From JASMHC01 sp964476515 (GTDB lineage Bacteria > Pseudomonadota > Alphaproteobacteria > Rhodobacterales > Rhodobacteraceae), in the NCBI GenBank assembly GCA_964476515.1, contig CAYZAY010000032.1:1-24362 (forward strand): a stretch of DNA of 24,362 bases. Direction: 5' to 3'. The notes under the pieces are model-generated. The model was not told the DNA's origin. It saw only the letters and a list, made by a program, of their open reading frames with translations, and did no database searches. How positions within the stretch are numbered: the stretch's first letter is position 1; each line of letters opens with the position of its first letter. Below, piece after piece: positions 8,020 through 14,670 of the stretch. Both the position numbers and the translations under genes were made by a program.

Positions 8020-8883
8020 TTAACGCAAGCGGGGAACACCGTCGTCATTTTCAACATTTTCCGCCAATCCCAGACCAGCAAAATCGAAAAGCTTGGGGTC
8101 CAGCATGTGTGACGGCCGAATATTCGTCAGTGCTTTGAACATCACCTGACGCCGACCAGGAGAGTTTTTTTCCCACGTATCAAGGATTTGCTTCACTTGT
8201 TGGCGCTGCAACCCATCCTGTGACCCGCACAGATCGCACGGGATAATTGGATAGTTCATAGCACGGGCGAATTTTTCACAGTCTTCTTCGGCGACATGTG
8301 CAAGCGGACGATAAACAAATAGATCGCCTTCTTCGTTAACCAGTTTGGGAGGCATCGTTGCCAGACGCCCGCCGTGGAACAGGTTCATGAAAAACGTCTC
8401 AAGGATGTCGTCGCGGTGGTGGCCCAGAACGACGGCTGAACAGCCTTCTTCGCGTGCGATCCGATAGAGGTTACCCCGGCGAAGGCGCGAACACAGTGCG
8501 CAAAAGGTTCTGCCTTGGGGGACCTTGTCCTTCACGATTGAATAGGTGTCCTGATATTCGATCCGATTGGGAACTTTCATTCGGTCCAAAAATTCTGGCA
8601 AAACCGTTGCGGGAAAATTCGGCTGTCCCTGATCAAGATTGCAGGCAAGCAATTCGACCGGAAGCATCCCGCGCCATTGCAGCTCGTGCAGGACGGCCAG
8701 CAAAGTGTAGCTGTCTTTACCACCTGACAGACACACGAGCCATTTGGCACCGCGTTCAATCATGCCATATTGTTCGATCGCTTCGCGGGTTTGGCGCACG
8801 ATCCGTTTTCGAAGTTTCTTGAACTCCGTCGTCGAAGGCGCGCCGTGGAACAGTGGATGGATATCGTCAAGATCATCAAACAT
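8020..8883 (-). CDS. ttcA: tRNA 2-thiocytidine(32) synthetase TtcA
   Basis: 287 aa from the ATG at 8883 (MFDDLDDIHPLF), chosen because family members start at about this point. An in-frame ATG at 8946 would add 21 Pro/Ala-rich residues that look non-native; neither start has a strong Shine-Dalgarno. Motifs: PP-loop SGGKDSYTLL (ATP binding), CALCSRLRRG (CxxC), LGHHRDDILET (conserved HHxDD) and PCDLCGSQDG. The two CxxC pairs include the ligands of the oxygen-sensitive 4Fe-4S cluster. The enzyme adenylates and thiolates C32 of a subset of tRNAs using sulfur from IscS. It is followed by the EAL gene. Confidence 0.95.
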   Translation of the reverse strand: MFDDLDDIHPLFHGAPSTTEFKKLRKRIVRQTREAIEQYGMIERGAKWLVCLSGGKDSYTLLAVLHELQWRGMLPVELLACNLDQGQPNFPATVLPEFLDRMKVPNRIEYQDTYSIVKDKVPQGRTFCALCSRLRRGNLYRIAREEGCSAVVLGHHRDDILETFFMNLFHGGRLATMPPKLVNEEGDLFVYRPLAHVAEEDCEKFARAMNYPIIPCDLCGSQDGLQRQQVKQILDTWEKNSPGRRQVMFKALTNIRPSHMLDPKLFDFAGLGLAENVENDDGVPRLR

Positions 8884-8947
8884 GGCGCGGCTATAAGGGG
8901 CGTATGCGTTTGGGGCAAGGGGCGGTGGGTTAGCCCGCCACCCCACT

Positions 8948-8968
8948 GGAGCTTACCGAACAAGCTCC
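8948..8968 (-). terminator. Hairpin at the 3' end of the DUF1127 gene (possible terminator or processing site)
   Basis: A perfect 7-bp stem GGAGCTT (8948-8954) / AAGCTCC (8962-8968) with a 7-nt loop covers the last codons and the stop of the DUF1127 gene. No U-tract follows. A second GC-rich structure (GGCGG 8921-8925 with CCGCC 8935-8939) lies just beyond, before ttcA. Together they may reduce or process read-through into ttcA. Confidence 0.4.
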
Positions 8969-9180
8969 GACATGGTGCGCCTTTCATGGCGCGCCTCTAG
9001 ACCGATATCCCGTCTCAGGTGATCGGGCAGGTTGTTGGCGTCTGGAACTGGCCGATGGCTACCGGTCAGAACGGAAGCGCCCATTGCAAGTAATACGCTG
9101 ACAACTCCGTGTCGGCGCAGGATGGTCTCCACGTCAAAGCGTGGTGTTTGGTTTTCCACGAATGGATTTGTAAGGATCAT
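8953..9180 (-). CDS. DUF1127 (YjiS-like) domain small protein
   Basis: 75 aa from the ATG at 9180, which has an AGGGG ribosome site at a good distance; an upstream in-frame ATG (9201) lies inside a hairpin and lacks one. The C-terminal segment NNLPDHLRRDIGLEARHER matches the DUF1127 consensus (L.DhlLrDIGL), usually an arginine-rich 40-residue motif. The N-terminal half is a hydrophobic stretch (GVVSVLLAMGASVLTG) that could lie in or at the membrane. Small Arg-rich DUF1127 proteins of alphaproteobacteria include CcaF1 of Rhodobacter sphaeroides, an RNA-binding protein linked to stress responses and to sRNA maturation. Whether this one binds RNA is not known. It is encoded 69 nt upstream of ttcA on the same strand. 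Confidence 0.7.
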   Translation of the reverse strand: MILTNPFVENQTPRFDVETILRRHGVVSVLLAMGASVLTGSHRPVPDANNLPDHLRRDIGLEARHERRTMSELVR

Positions 9181-9188
9181 TGTTATTC

Positions 9189-9207
9189 CCCTTCGGATCA
9201 CGAAGGG
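9189..9207 (-). promoter_or_regulatory. 5'-UTR hairpin that covers the ribosome site of the DUF1127 gene
   Basis: On the minus strand CCCTTCG (9201-9207) pairs with CGAAGGG (9189-9195) over a 5-nt loop. The 3' arm contains the AGGGG Shine-Dalgarno of the ATG at 9180, so folding would hide the ribosome site. This geometry is typical of RNA thermometers and other translation switches, though 7 bp of mixed stem is all that is visible. Confidence 0.5.
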
Positions 9208-9315
9208 ACCTCTTGATTGGTGATAAAGGGAATCCGAGCGTGCGTAGGCGAAGGGCCTAAAGTGTTTAATCGCTGGATTGGTTATGCGCCGTACTTGGCA
9301 CGAGAGCAGGTGCTA

Positions 9316-9414
9316 TCAGATTTGGATAAAGCTGCCTGCAGGGACGGGTGCGCGTAGATGCGCCATGGCCGACCGGCCCGCTGAACCGAGGGTGGCATAA
9401 TAAGCATTCGTCAT
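9316..9414 (-). CDS. Possible 32-residue peptide of unknown function
   Basis: A short frame starts at the ATG at 9414 (MTNAYYATLG) and stops at TGA, giving 32 residues that end in SFIQI. Its main support is an unusually good ribosome site, GAGGAGGGCAAAAC directly before the ATG, near-complementary to the 16S tail. No family is recognised, there is no membrane segment, and there is one basic pair of Arg. It precedes the DUF1127 gene on the same strand by 135 nt and could be a leader peptide, a small protein, or a remnant of another small gene. The longer frames starting at 9513 and 9463 have no ribosome site. If it is not real, 9181-9538 is a non-coding stretch holding only the hairpin above and a small ATACC/GGTAT inverted repeat (9457-9471). 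Confidence 0.35.
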   Translation of the reverse strand: MTNAYYATLGSAGRSAMAHLRAPVPAGSFIQI

Positions 9415-9538
9415 GTTTTGCCCTCCTCTTGATGGTTGCGGGTGAGAAGGCTTTTGATACCATTGCGGTATTATGATAGTCTGGAAATCCATTGTGTTGG
9501 GCATTGTTGCCATTCAGTCACGAGTTAAAAGCGACCGG

Positions 9539-9958
9539 TCATTCAACAAGCCCTAGCTGGCGGGCAATCGAAGAGGCGTCATAGTAATCGCGTCCTTCAA
9601 CAACCTTCCCATCCTTTACACGCATCACGCTGCAATAGCGGCTCTCTTGAAACCGCCCCGAGGGTGGAAAGCTTCCAAGCGAGGATTCCAGAGGACCTGT
9701 TTGGGTGCCTCGGTTGATGAATTCGACAACAGCCCTGTCGCCGTCAACGATGACGTTAACAACCTTGACCTCTCCATCCGGAAAGGCTTTGCGCCAGCGT
9801 TCATTATCCATGCGATAGCCATCGGGGCCTATTTGGCTTTCGTCTCTGGCGACGTCTTCGAATTGGCAATCATCTGCGATCACGGCAACGCCGCGTTCTG
9901 GATCGGGAAGATCCCAAGATTCGTGAAACTGGCGAACGGTTTTTTCTGTTGGATGCAT
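9539..9958 (-). CDS. SnoaL-like / ester cyclase family protein (nuclear transport factor 2 fold)
   Basis: 139 aa from the ATG at 9958, chosen for its very strong AGGGGGGAAATC ribosome site; the longer frame adds a low-quality N-terminus. The sequence has the pattern of stand-alone NTF2-like proteins: an N-terminal helix (TVRQFHESWDLPDPERGVAV), a 'DDCQFEDVARDE' strand-loop, then VKVVNVIVDGDRAVVEFINRG and a final RDYYDASSIARQLGL, which matches SnoaL/ester-cyclase C-termini ('..Yfd...l..QLGL'). These proteins may be polyketide-cyclase-like enzymes, limonene-epoxide-hydrolase relatives or ligand binders; no specific reaction can be assigned. It is divergent from the broken DUF454 gene, about 105 nt away. 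Confidence 0.7.
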   Translation of the reverse strand: MHPTEKTVRQFHESWDLPDPERGVAVIADDCQFEDVARDESQIGPDGYRMDNERWRKAFPDGEVKVVNVIVDGDRAVVEFINRGTQTGPLESSLGSFPPSGRFQESRYCSVMRVKDGKVVEGRDYYDASSIARQLGLVE

Positions 9959-10064
9959 GATTTCCCCCCTGATTGTCGCACAGGGTATCCCAGACTGCGC
10001 AACTTTCAAAACTGACGACTTAATTCCCCTAGGCATCACGCACATGGGCCGCTAAGGAAAGCGC

Positions 10065-10441
10065 ATGTCAAAAAGCGCTGAGCGTATATTCCGCCCCCTG
10101 TGGTTAGTCCTTGGACTTTTGTCAGTGGCGACTGGCATTGTCGGGGTGTTCTTGCCGGTCATACCTACGACTCCCCTGATGATCTTGGCGGCTTTTTCTT
10201 TTCCAAAAGCTCTCCCAGATTTGAAGCTATGCTGCTTAACCACAAAACTTTCGGGCCGGTCATAACTCAGTGGCGCGAAAAGGGTGCGATAGCGCGTAAC
10301 ATCAAGGTTTTGGCAGTGGGCACGATGGTCGGGGTCTTTTTGTTGAGCCTGATACTTGGCGTGAAGACGTTCGTGCTTATCATCCAGTTCATCTGTCTAG
10401 GCGGTGCTGCCGCATTCATTCTAACGCGCCCCGACAGTTAA
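10065..10441 (+). pseudogene. DUF454 (YbaN-like) inner-membrane protein, interrupted by a -1 frameshift
   Basis: The 5' half (MSKSAERIFRPLWLVLGLLS...LAAFSF) is in one frame. The 3' half (FFSKSSPRFEAMLLNH ... ILTRPDS) is in another and runs to the TAA at 10439-10441. Joined at the T5 run 10193-10197 with one extra T, the product would read ...ILAAF-FFSKSSPRFEAML... and gives a normal DUF454 protein of about 125 aa with membrane helices at about 12-45 and 85-120. The family signature GVFLPVIPTTPL and the central arginine-rich RSSPR-like and FGPVITQWREKGAI segments are all present. Ribosome site AAGGAAAG precedes the ATG. As written, translation leaves the frame after about 46 residues. A homopolymer sequencing error, a true mutation or slippage cannot be separated here. 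Its stop overlaps that of cdhR (shared TTAA). Confidence 0.75.
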
Positions 10442-11415
10442 GAAGAAAACCTTCTTAGTTCCCTGACGGATTGGCCAAATTGGGCTTTGAATGCGCGGGC
10501 GAACGCCGCTTGCGATGTGAATCCCGTGGCCAAGGCAATTTCCTGAACCTGCGCCGTCGTGTCGGCAGCAAGGCGCTGGGCTTCGGACAAGCGCAGGGTC
10601 AGATAGTAGGCTTTGGGGGATGTCCCAAGCGCCTTTTGAAACCTCAGCTCCAAAGTGCGTTGGCTAAGATTCAGGCGGTAGGCAATTTCTGAAACCCGTG
10701 GCGGATCGTCGAGATTGTCGGACATGATCGTCAACGCCTTTGCAATATCTGGATGTTTCTTTGCCAAAGCGCTAACCGGTAGCTGGGTTTGCGGGTCTTC
10801 ACCGCTGCTAATGGGGTCGTAGATAAAGGCACTGGCAACACGGTTGGCCAGCGCGGCACCATGACGGCGCGAAATAAGCGTCAGCATCATGTCTAAACAA
10901 GGCGCAGCGCCACCGGTGGTCAAACGATTCCGGTCGATAACATATCTTGAACGTTTGGCCTCTATCTTGGGGAACGCGCTAGAGAACGCATCTAGGTCTT
11001 CCCAATGCGCAGTTGCGGCGTAGCCATCAAGCAAACCCGCCCGCGCAAGAGCCCACGACCCGCCATCTACGGCGGCAATGCCTAATGCTCGGTGTGCGTA
11101 CCGGCGCAGCTGTGTGATCAAAACGGGCGAGATTTGCCGTTGAACGTTAAAGCTGGCCACGGAAATCAACAGGTCTGCGTCCGAGCATTGCGCCAAAGCT
11201 GGCGCATTGATTTCGATCCCGGCGGTTAGGGTTGCGGCAAGTCCAGAAGGTGTTGCGAACTTCCAATCAAATAACTTCTTACCGGCGCGGCGATTTGCGG
11301 CGCGCATTGGGTCAACGACCGACGACAGCGAAAGCGCATTCGTTTCGTCGAAGACAAGGATAAGAACCGAAAGCGGATGGCCTTGCGGTTTGAAGAGTGA
11401 GGTTTCGTTATTCAT
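10438..11415 (-). CDS. cdhR: GlxA-family AraC-type transcriptional regulator, CdhR-like (carnitine catabolism)
   Basis: 325 aa from the ATG at 11415 (MNNETSLFKP). Longer in-frame starts run antisense into the operon on the other strand and are rejected. The N-terminal half is a DJ-1/PfpI-type ligand domain typical of GlxA/CdhR regulators (SVLILVFDETNALSLSSVV; AVDGGSWALARAGLLDG; TAHWEDLDAF). The C-terminal 100 residues are an AraC/XylS double helix-turn-helix: VSEIAYRLNLSQRTLELRFQ and VQEIALATGFTSQAAFARAF. CdhR activates carnitine-dehydrogenase genes in Pseudomonas. Here the gene is divergent from a carnitine-type operon with 75 nt between starts, which supports the same role. The inducer is presumably carnitine or a pathway intermediate (inference). 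Confidence 0.85.
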   Translation of the reverse strand: MNNETSLFKPQGHPLSVLILVFDETNALSLSSVVDPMRAANRRAGKKLFDWKFATPSGLAATLTAGIEINAPALAQCSDADLLISVASFNVQRQISPVLITQLRRYAHRALGIAAVDGGSWALARAGLLDGYAATAHWEDLDAFSSAFPKIEAKRSRYVIDRNRLTTGGAAPCLDMMLTLISRRHGAALANRVASAFIYDPISSGEDPQTQLPVSALAKKHPDIAKALTIMSDNLDDPPRVSEIAYRLNLSQRTLELRFQKALGTSPKAYYLTLRLSEAQRLAADTTAQVQEIALATGFTSQAAFARAFKAQFGQSVRELRRFSS

Positions 11416-11490
11416 CAAGAATACTTCGTAAAACATCAAAACAAGGATTTCAATTCCACCAAACTGGTCGCCAGATAAAAGGAGATTCTC
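11416..11490. promoter_or_regulatory. Divergent control region between cdhR and the carnitine operon
   Basis: These 75 nt must hold both promoters and the operator. I see one small perfect inverted repeat, CTGG-TCG-CCAG (11464-11474), immediately before the AAGGAG ribosome site of the BKACE gene. No convincing -35/-10 pair stands out on either strand, which would be consistent with activator dependence. The operator assignment is a guess. Confidence 0.3.
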
Positions 11491-12402
11491 ATGCCTCTCG
11501 CCATGAACAAAGACGTTTTCATCACATGTGCTGTAACCGGATCTGGTGGAACGCAAGATCGTTCGCCCAAAGTACCCCGTTCGCCGAAAGAGATCGCAGA
11601 CAGCGCGATCGCGGCGGCCAAGGCTGGTGCGGCTGTTGTACATTGCCACGTTCGCGACCCAGAAACCGGCGCACCAAGCCGCAAGCTTGAGTATTACCGC
11701 GAAGTGACGGACCGTATCCGCGACGCCGAAGTTGACGTGGTGCTGAACCTGACCGCTGGCATGGGCGGGGATATCATCTTTGGCGGCGTCGAAAGCCCGT
11801 TTCCGGTAAACGAAGCCGCGACCGACATGATTGGCGCGACTGAGCGTGTAGCGCATATCGCGGAATGCCTGCCCGAGATTTGCACACTTGATTGCGGAAC
11901 CATGAACTTTGCCGAAGCTGACTATGTCATGACCAACACCCCGGGTGCGCTGCGTGCCATGGGGCAAATGATGACCGATCTTGGCGTAAAAGCCGAAATT
12001 GAGGCGTTTGACACCGGTCACCTTTGGTTTGCCAAACAGCTTGTGGCAGAAGGCATTCTTGAACCAAACGCACTGGTGCAGCTGTGTATGGGTGTGCCTT
12101 GGGGTGCACCAAACGATCTAAACACCTTTATGGCGATGGTTAACAACGTGCCTGACAGCTGGACCTTTAGTGCGTTCTCGTTGGGTCGTGATCAGATGGC
12201 CTATGCGGCGGCGGCGGTTTTGGCTGGCGGCAATGTGCGGGTTGGATTGGAAGACAACCTGTGGCTGGAAAAGGGCGTGTTGGCTGAAAACTATCAACTG
12301 GTCGAACGCGCACGTGGAGTGATCGAGGGCATGGGTGCACGGGTCATCGGCCCTGCAGAAGTGCGCGAAAAACTGGGGCTGGTGAAGCGGGCCCCTAAAT
12401 GA
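11491..12402 (+). CDS. cdhC: BKACE-family enzyme, probable 3-dehydrocarnitine cleavage enzyme (CdhC-type)
   Basis: 303 aa, typical of beta-keto acid cleavage enzymes (formerly DUF849). AAGGAG lies 7 nt before the ATG. The N-terminal strand VFITCAVTGSGG, the zinc-binding HCHVRDP (His 51 and His 53), NLTAGMGGD and the C-terminal VRVGLEDNLWLEKG with its zinc Glu are all in place. BKACE enzymes transfer an acetoacetate-type unit between a beta-keto acid and acetyl-CoA. The carnitine-pathway member converts 3-dehydrocarnitine plus acetyl-CoA to betainyl-CoA plus acetoacetate. That specificity is inferred from the neighbours: CdhR divergent, carnitine dehydrogenase/thioesterase downstream. It overlaps the next gene by 4 nt (ATGA). 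Confidence 0.88.
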   Translation: MPLAMNKDVFITCAVTGSGGTQDRSPKVPRSPKEIADSAIAAAKAGAAVVHCHVRDPETGAPSRKLEYYREVTDRIRDAEVDVVLNLTAGMGGDIIFGGVESPFPVNEAATDMIGATERVAHIAECLPEICTLDCGTMNFAEADYVMTNTPGALRAMGQMMTDLGVKAEIEAFDTGHLWFAKQLVAEGILEPNALVQLCMGVPWGAPNDLNTFMAMVNNVPDSWTFSAFSLGRDQMAYAAAAVLAGGNVRVGLEDNLWLEKGVLAENYQLVERARGVIEGMGARVIGPAEVREKLGLVKRAPK

Positions 12403-13160
12403 GCCGGCGCGTTCTTGTCACTGGTGGTGCGTCCGGGATCGGGCGCGCGATAGTTGAGTATTTTAAGAAAGATGAAGCACGGATAGCGATCTGTGACGCC
12501 GACCCTACGGCTGTGGCGGCGTTTCAGTCTGAGTTCCCAGAGGCGATTGCCGAGGTTTGTGACGTTCGTGACGAAGCGCAGATGGAGGCATTTTTGTCCA
12601 AGGTCGAAGATGCTTGGGGTGGTGTCGATGTGGTTTGTGCCAATGCTGGCACGGGTGGGCCTGCGGGACGGATCGAAGAACTGGACTATCAGGCTTGGCA
12701 GGATTGCGTTGGCGTGAACCTCTTTGGCGCATTTCTGACCTGTCGCTGGGCGGCACGGCTGATGAAGGTGCAGGGGTCTGGGGTGATCACGATCACGTCC
12801 TCGACCTCGGGTTTTCACGGTGTGCCTTATCGGTCGCCCTATGTGGCGGCGAAATGGGGTCTGGTCGGCCTGATGAAAACGCTGGCAATGGAGCTGGGAC
12901 CTTTTGGCGTGCGCGTGAACGCCGTGGCTCCGGGGGCTGTTGAAGGACCACGTATGGAGTGGGTTCTTGAGATGGAAGCGGCTGCCGATGGGCGTGACAT
13001 TGAAGATGTTCGTAAGCTTTACGCAGCAGGGACTTCGATGCGCACTTGGGTGACGGGTGACGACATTGCGCAGATGGTCGGGTTTTTAGCCTCGGACGCA
13101 GCAAGTAAAGTGAGCGGTCAGTTGATGGCCGTGGATGGTTATACAGAGAGAATGACGTGA
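12399..13160 (+). CDS. Short-chain dehydrogenase/reductase of the carnitine operon, substrate unknown
   Basis: 253 aa classical SDR. Visible motifs: NAD(P)-binding TGGASGIG (residues 8-15), an acidic residue at the end of beta-2 (AICDAD) suggesting NAD preference, CDVRD, the NAG motif (CANAGTG), catalytic Ser in ITSSTSG, YxxxK in YVAAKWG, and the proline turn NAVAPGAVEGPRME. The gene is sandwiched between the BKACE and carnitine-dehydrogenase genes with 4-nt and 1-nt overlaps, so it is co-translated with the pathway. Known carnitine dehydrogenation is already covered by the downstream HADH-type enzyme. This SDR might instead oxidise D-carnitine, reduce the acetoacetate released by BKACE, or process another quaternary amine. 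The family is certain; the substrate is not. Confidence 0.85.
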   Translation: MSRRVLVTGGASGIGRAIVEYFKKDEARIAICDADPTAVAAFQSEFPEAIAEVCDVRDEAQMEAFLSKVEDAWGGVDVVCANAGTGGPAGRIEELDYQAWQDCVGVNLFGAFLTCRWAARLMKVQGSGVITITSSTSGFHGVPYRSPYVAAKWGLVGLMKTLAMELGPFGVRVNAVAPGAVEGPRMEWVLEMEAAADGRDIEDVRKLYAAGTSMRTWVTGDDIAQMVGFLASDAASKVSGQLMAVDGYTERMT

Positions 13161-14632
13161 TGAGCAGAATAGCAGCAATCATTGGTGGTGGCGTAATCGG
13201 CGGCGGATGGGCGGCGCGGTTCTTGTTGAACGGCTGGGACGTGCGGGTGTTCGACCCTGACCCAGAGGCCGAGCGTAAGATTGGTGAGGTTCTCGCCAAC
13301 GCACGCAGGTCCTTGCCCGGTTTGGGCGATGTGGCTTTGCCGCCTGAAGGCAACCTGACGTTTCATGACGACATGGCCGAGGCTGTTAGCGGTGCGGCTT
13401 GGGTTCAGGAAAGCGTGCCAGAGCGACTGGACCTGAAGCACAAGGTTTACGCAGGTCTGATGGCTGCGGTTGGTGCAGATGCGGTAATCGGCTCATCAAC
13501 CAGCGGGTTCAAACCGTCTGAGTTGCAGGAAGGCTTGGCACGGCCGGGGCAGGTGGTTGTGACTCACCCGTTCAATCCAGTCTATCTGTTGCCGGTGATC
13601 GAGCTGGTAACGACACCCGCAAATGATCAGGCAACCGCCGACAAGTCGATGGGGATCATGCGCGAGATCGGCATGGAGCCGGTGCACGTCAAGAAAGAGA
13701 TCGACGCCCATGTGGCGGACCGCTTGTTAGAAGCTGTTTGGCGCGAAGCGCTTTGGCTGGTCAAGGACGAGATTGCCACGACTGAAGAGATCGACAACAT
13801 CATGCGCTACGGCTTTGGTTTGCGCTGGGCGCAGATGGGGTTGTTTGAGACCTATCGGGTAGCCGGTGGCGAAGCAGGCATGAAACATTTCATGGCGCAG
13901 TTCGGACCGGCCTTGAAATGGCCTTGGACCAAGTTGATGGATGTGCCTGAGTTTACCGATGAACTGGTTGATCTGATCGCTGGTCAGTCAGATGCACAGT
14001 CCGGCCACAAGACGATCCGAGAGCTTGAGCGCGAGCGCGATGATAACCTCGTTGGCATCATGCGAGCGTTGAAGTGGAACGGAAATGCGGCGGGCAAGCT
14101 GATCTCGGACGGGGACGCGGCGCGGCTGCCGTCTTCTGGGATCGTGACGCGGGCGGCGGATATAGCCGATCCATCGCTGCCAGTGATGACCATCAAACGG
14201 GCAGTGCCTTTGGACTGGATCGACTACAACGGCCACATGACCGAGAGCCGTTACCTTGATTGCTTTGCTATGGCGACGGATCGGCTGATGGAGATCGTCG
14301 GATGCACGCCTGAATACATCGCAACGGGCGGCAGCTATTTCACCGCAGAAACGCATCTGCGCCATCTTGATGAAGCCAAAGCAGGCGCACCAATTGAGGT
14401 GCACACCCGTGTATTGAACGGGCAGGGCAAGAAGATGCATCTCTGGCACGAGATGACATCAGACGGCACGCTGCTTGCGACGGCGGAAGCGATGCTGATC
14501 CATGTGTCGCTTGAGACCCGTCGGGCGTCTGTTCCAAGCGACGAGATCGCGGCCAACTTGGACATGATTGAAAAGGCGCAAGCGGGTTTGGATGCGCCTG
14601 GGGGCGTTGGCAAAGCTATTGGGGTACGGTGA
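13160..14632 (+). CDS. lcdH: Bifunctional L-carnitine 3-dehydrogenase / betainyl-CoA thioesterase fusion
   Basis: 490 aa from the ATG that shares its first base with the SDR stop (TGATG); a GTG one codon upstream is possible. Residues 1 to about 320 are a 3-hydroxyacyl-CoA-dehydrogenase-type fold: IIGGGVIGGGWA (NAD site, residues 7-18), VIGSSTSGF, catalytic VVTHPFNPVYLLPVIE, then the helical C-domain. L-carnitine dehydrogenases belong to this family and oxidise carnitine to 3-dehydrocarnitine. From about residue 340 a hot-dog thioesterase follows (IDYNGHMTESRYLDCF with the 4HBT-type Asp/Asn-Gly-His; HLWHEMTSDGTLLATAEAML). This matches CdhB, which hydrolyses betainyl-CoA to glycine betaine. 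The fusion joins the first and third steps of the route, with the BKACE two genes upstream supplying the second. Confidence 0.88.
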   Translation: MSRIAAIIGGGVIGGGWAARFLLNGWDVRVFDPDPEAERKIGEVLANARRSLPGLGDVALPPEGNLTFHDDMAEAVSGAAWVQESVPERLDLKHKVYAGLMAAVGADAVIGSSTSGFKPSELQEGLARPGQVVVTHPFNPVYLLPVIELVTTPANDQATADKSMGIMREIGMEPVHVKKEIDAHVADRLLEAVWREALWLVKDEIATTEEIDNIMRYGFGLRWAQMGLFETYRVAGGEAGMKHFMAQFGPALKWPWTKLMDVPEFTDELVDLIAGQSDAQSGHKTIRELERERDDNLVGIMRALKWNGNAAGKLISDGDAARLPSSGIVTRAADIADPSLPVMTIKRAVPLDWIDYNGHMTESRYLDCFAMATDRLMEIVGCTPEYIATGGSYFTAETHLRHLDEAKAGAPIEVHTRVLNGQGKKMHLWHEMTSDGTLLATAEAMLIHVSLETRRASVPSDEIAANLDMIEKAQAGLDAPGGVGKAIGVR

Positions 14633-14634
14633 GC

Positions 14635-14653
14635 GGTGGGTTGTAAACCCACC
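14635..14653. repeat. GGTGGGTT...AACCCACC hairpin between convergent genes
   Basis: A perfect 8-bp stem GGTGGGTT (14635-14642) / AACCCACC (14646-14653) with a 3-nt loop starts 2 nt after the lcdH stop. The following CTAC belongs to the common intergenic 'GTAGGGTGGGTT' motif, read on the minus strand, that I remember from many bacterial genomes. An alternative outer pairing GCGGTG (14633-14638) / CACCGC (14657-14662) exists. It sits between the convergent lcdH and lipoprotein genes and may end both transcripts, although no long T-run follows. A related GGTGGGTTAGCC occurs near 8924. Confidence 0.6.
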
Positions 14654-14670
14654 CTACACCGCCCTACCCA

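Noticed and set aside
8884..8946. N-terminal extension of ttcA to 8946
   Set aside because: The 21 extra residues are Pro/Ala-rich, unlike TtcA starts, and the family start MFDDLDDIHP is at 8883.
10100..10441. Independent gene in the second frame of the DUF454 region
   Set aside because: Its first about 30 codons are nonsense; only the part after the T5 run is family-like, so it is the displaced 3' half of DUF454.
11416..12021. 527-codon minus-strand frame that extends cdhR far upstream
   Set aside because: The added 200 codons run antisense to the well-supported BKACE gene, show no family and ignore the divergent control region; cdhR starts near 11415.
12793..13441. Long minus-strand frames opposite the SDR and lcdH genes
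   Set aside because: Shadow frames of GC-rich coding sequence; no ribosome sites and no family features, while the plus strand has complete motif sets.
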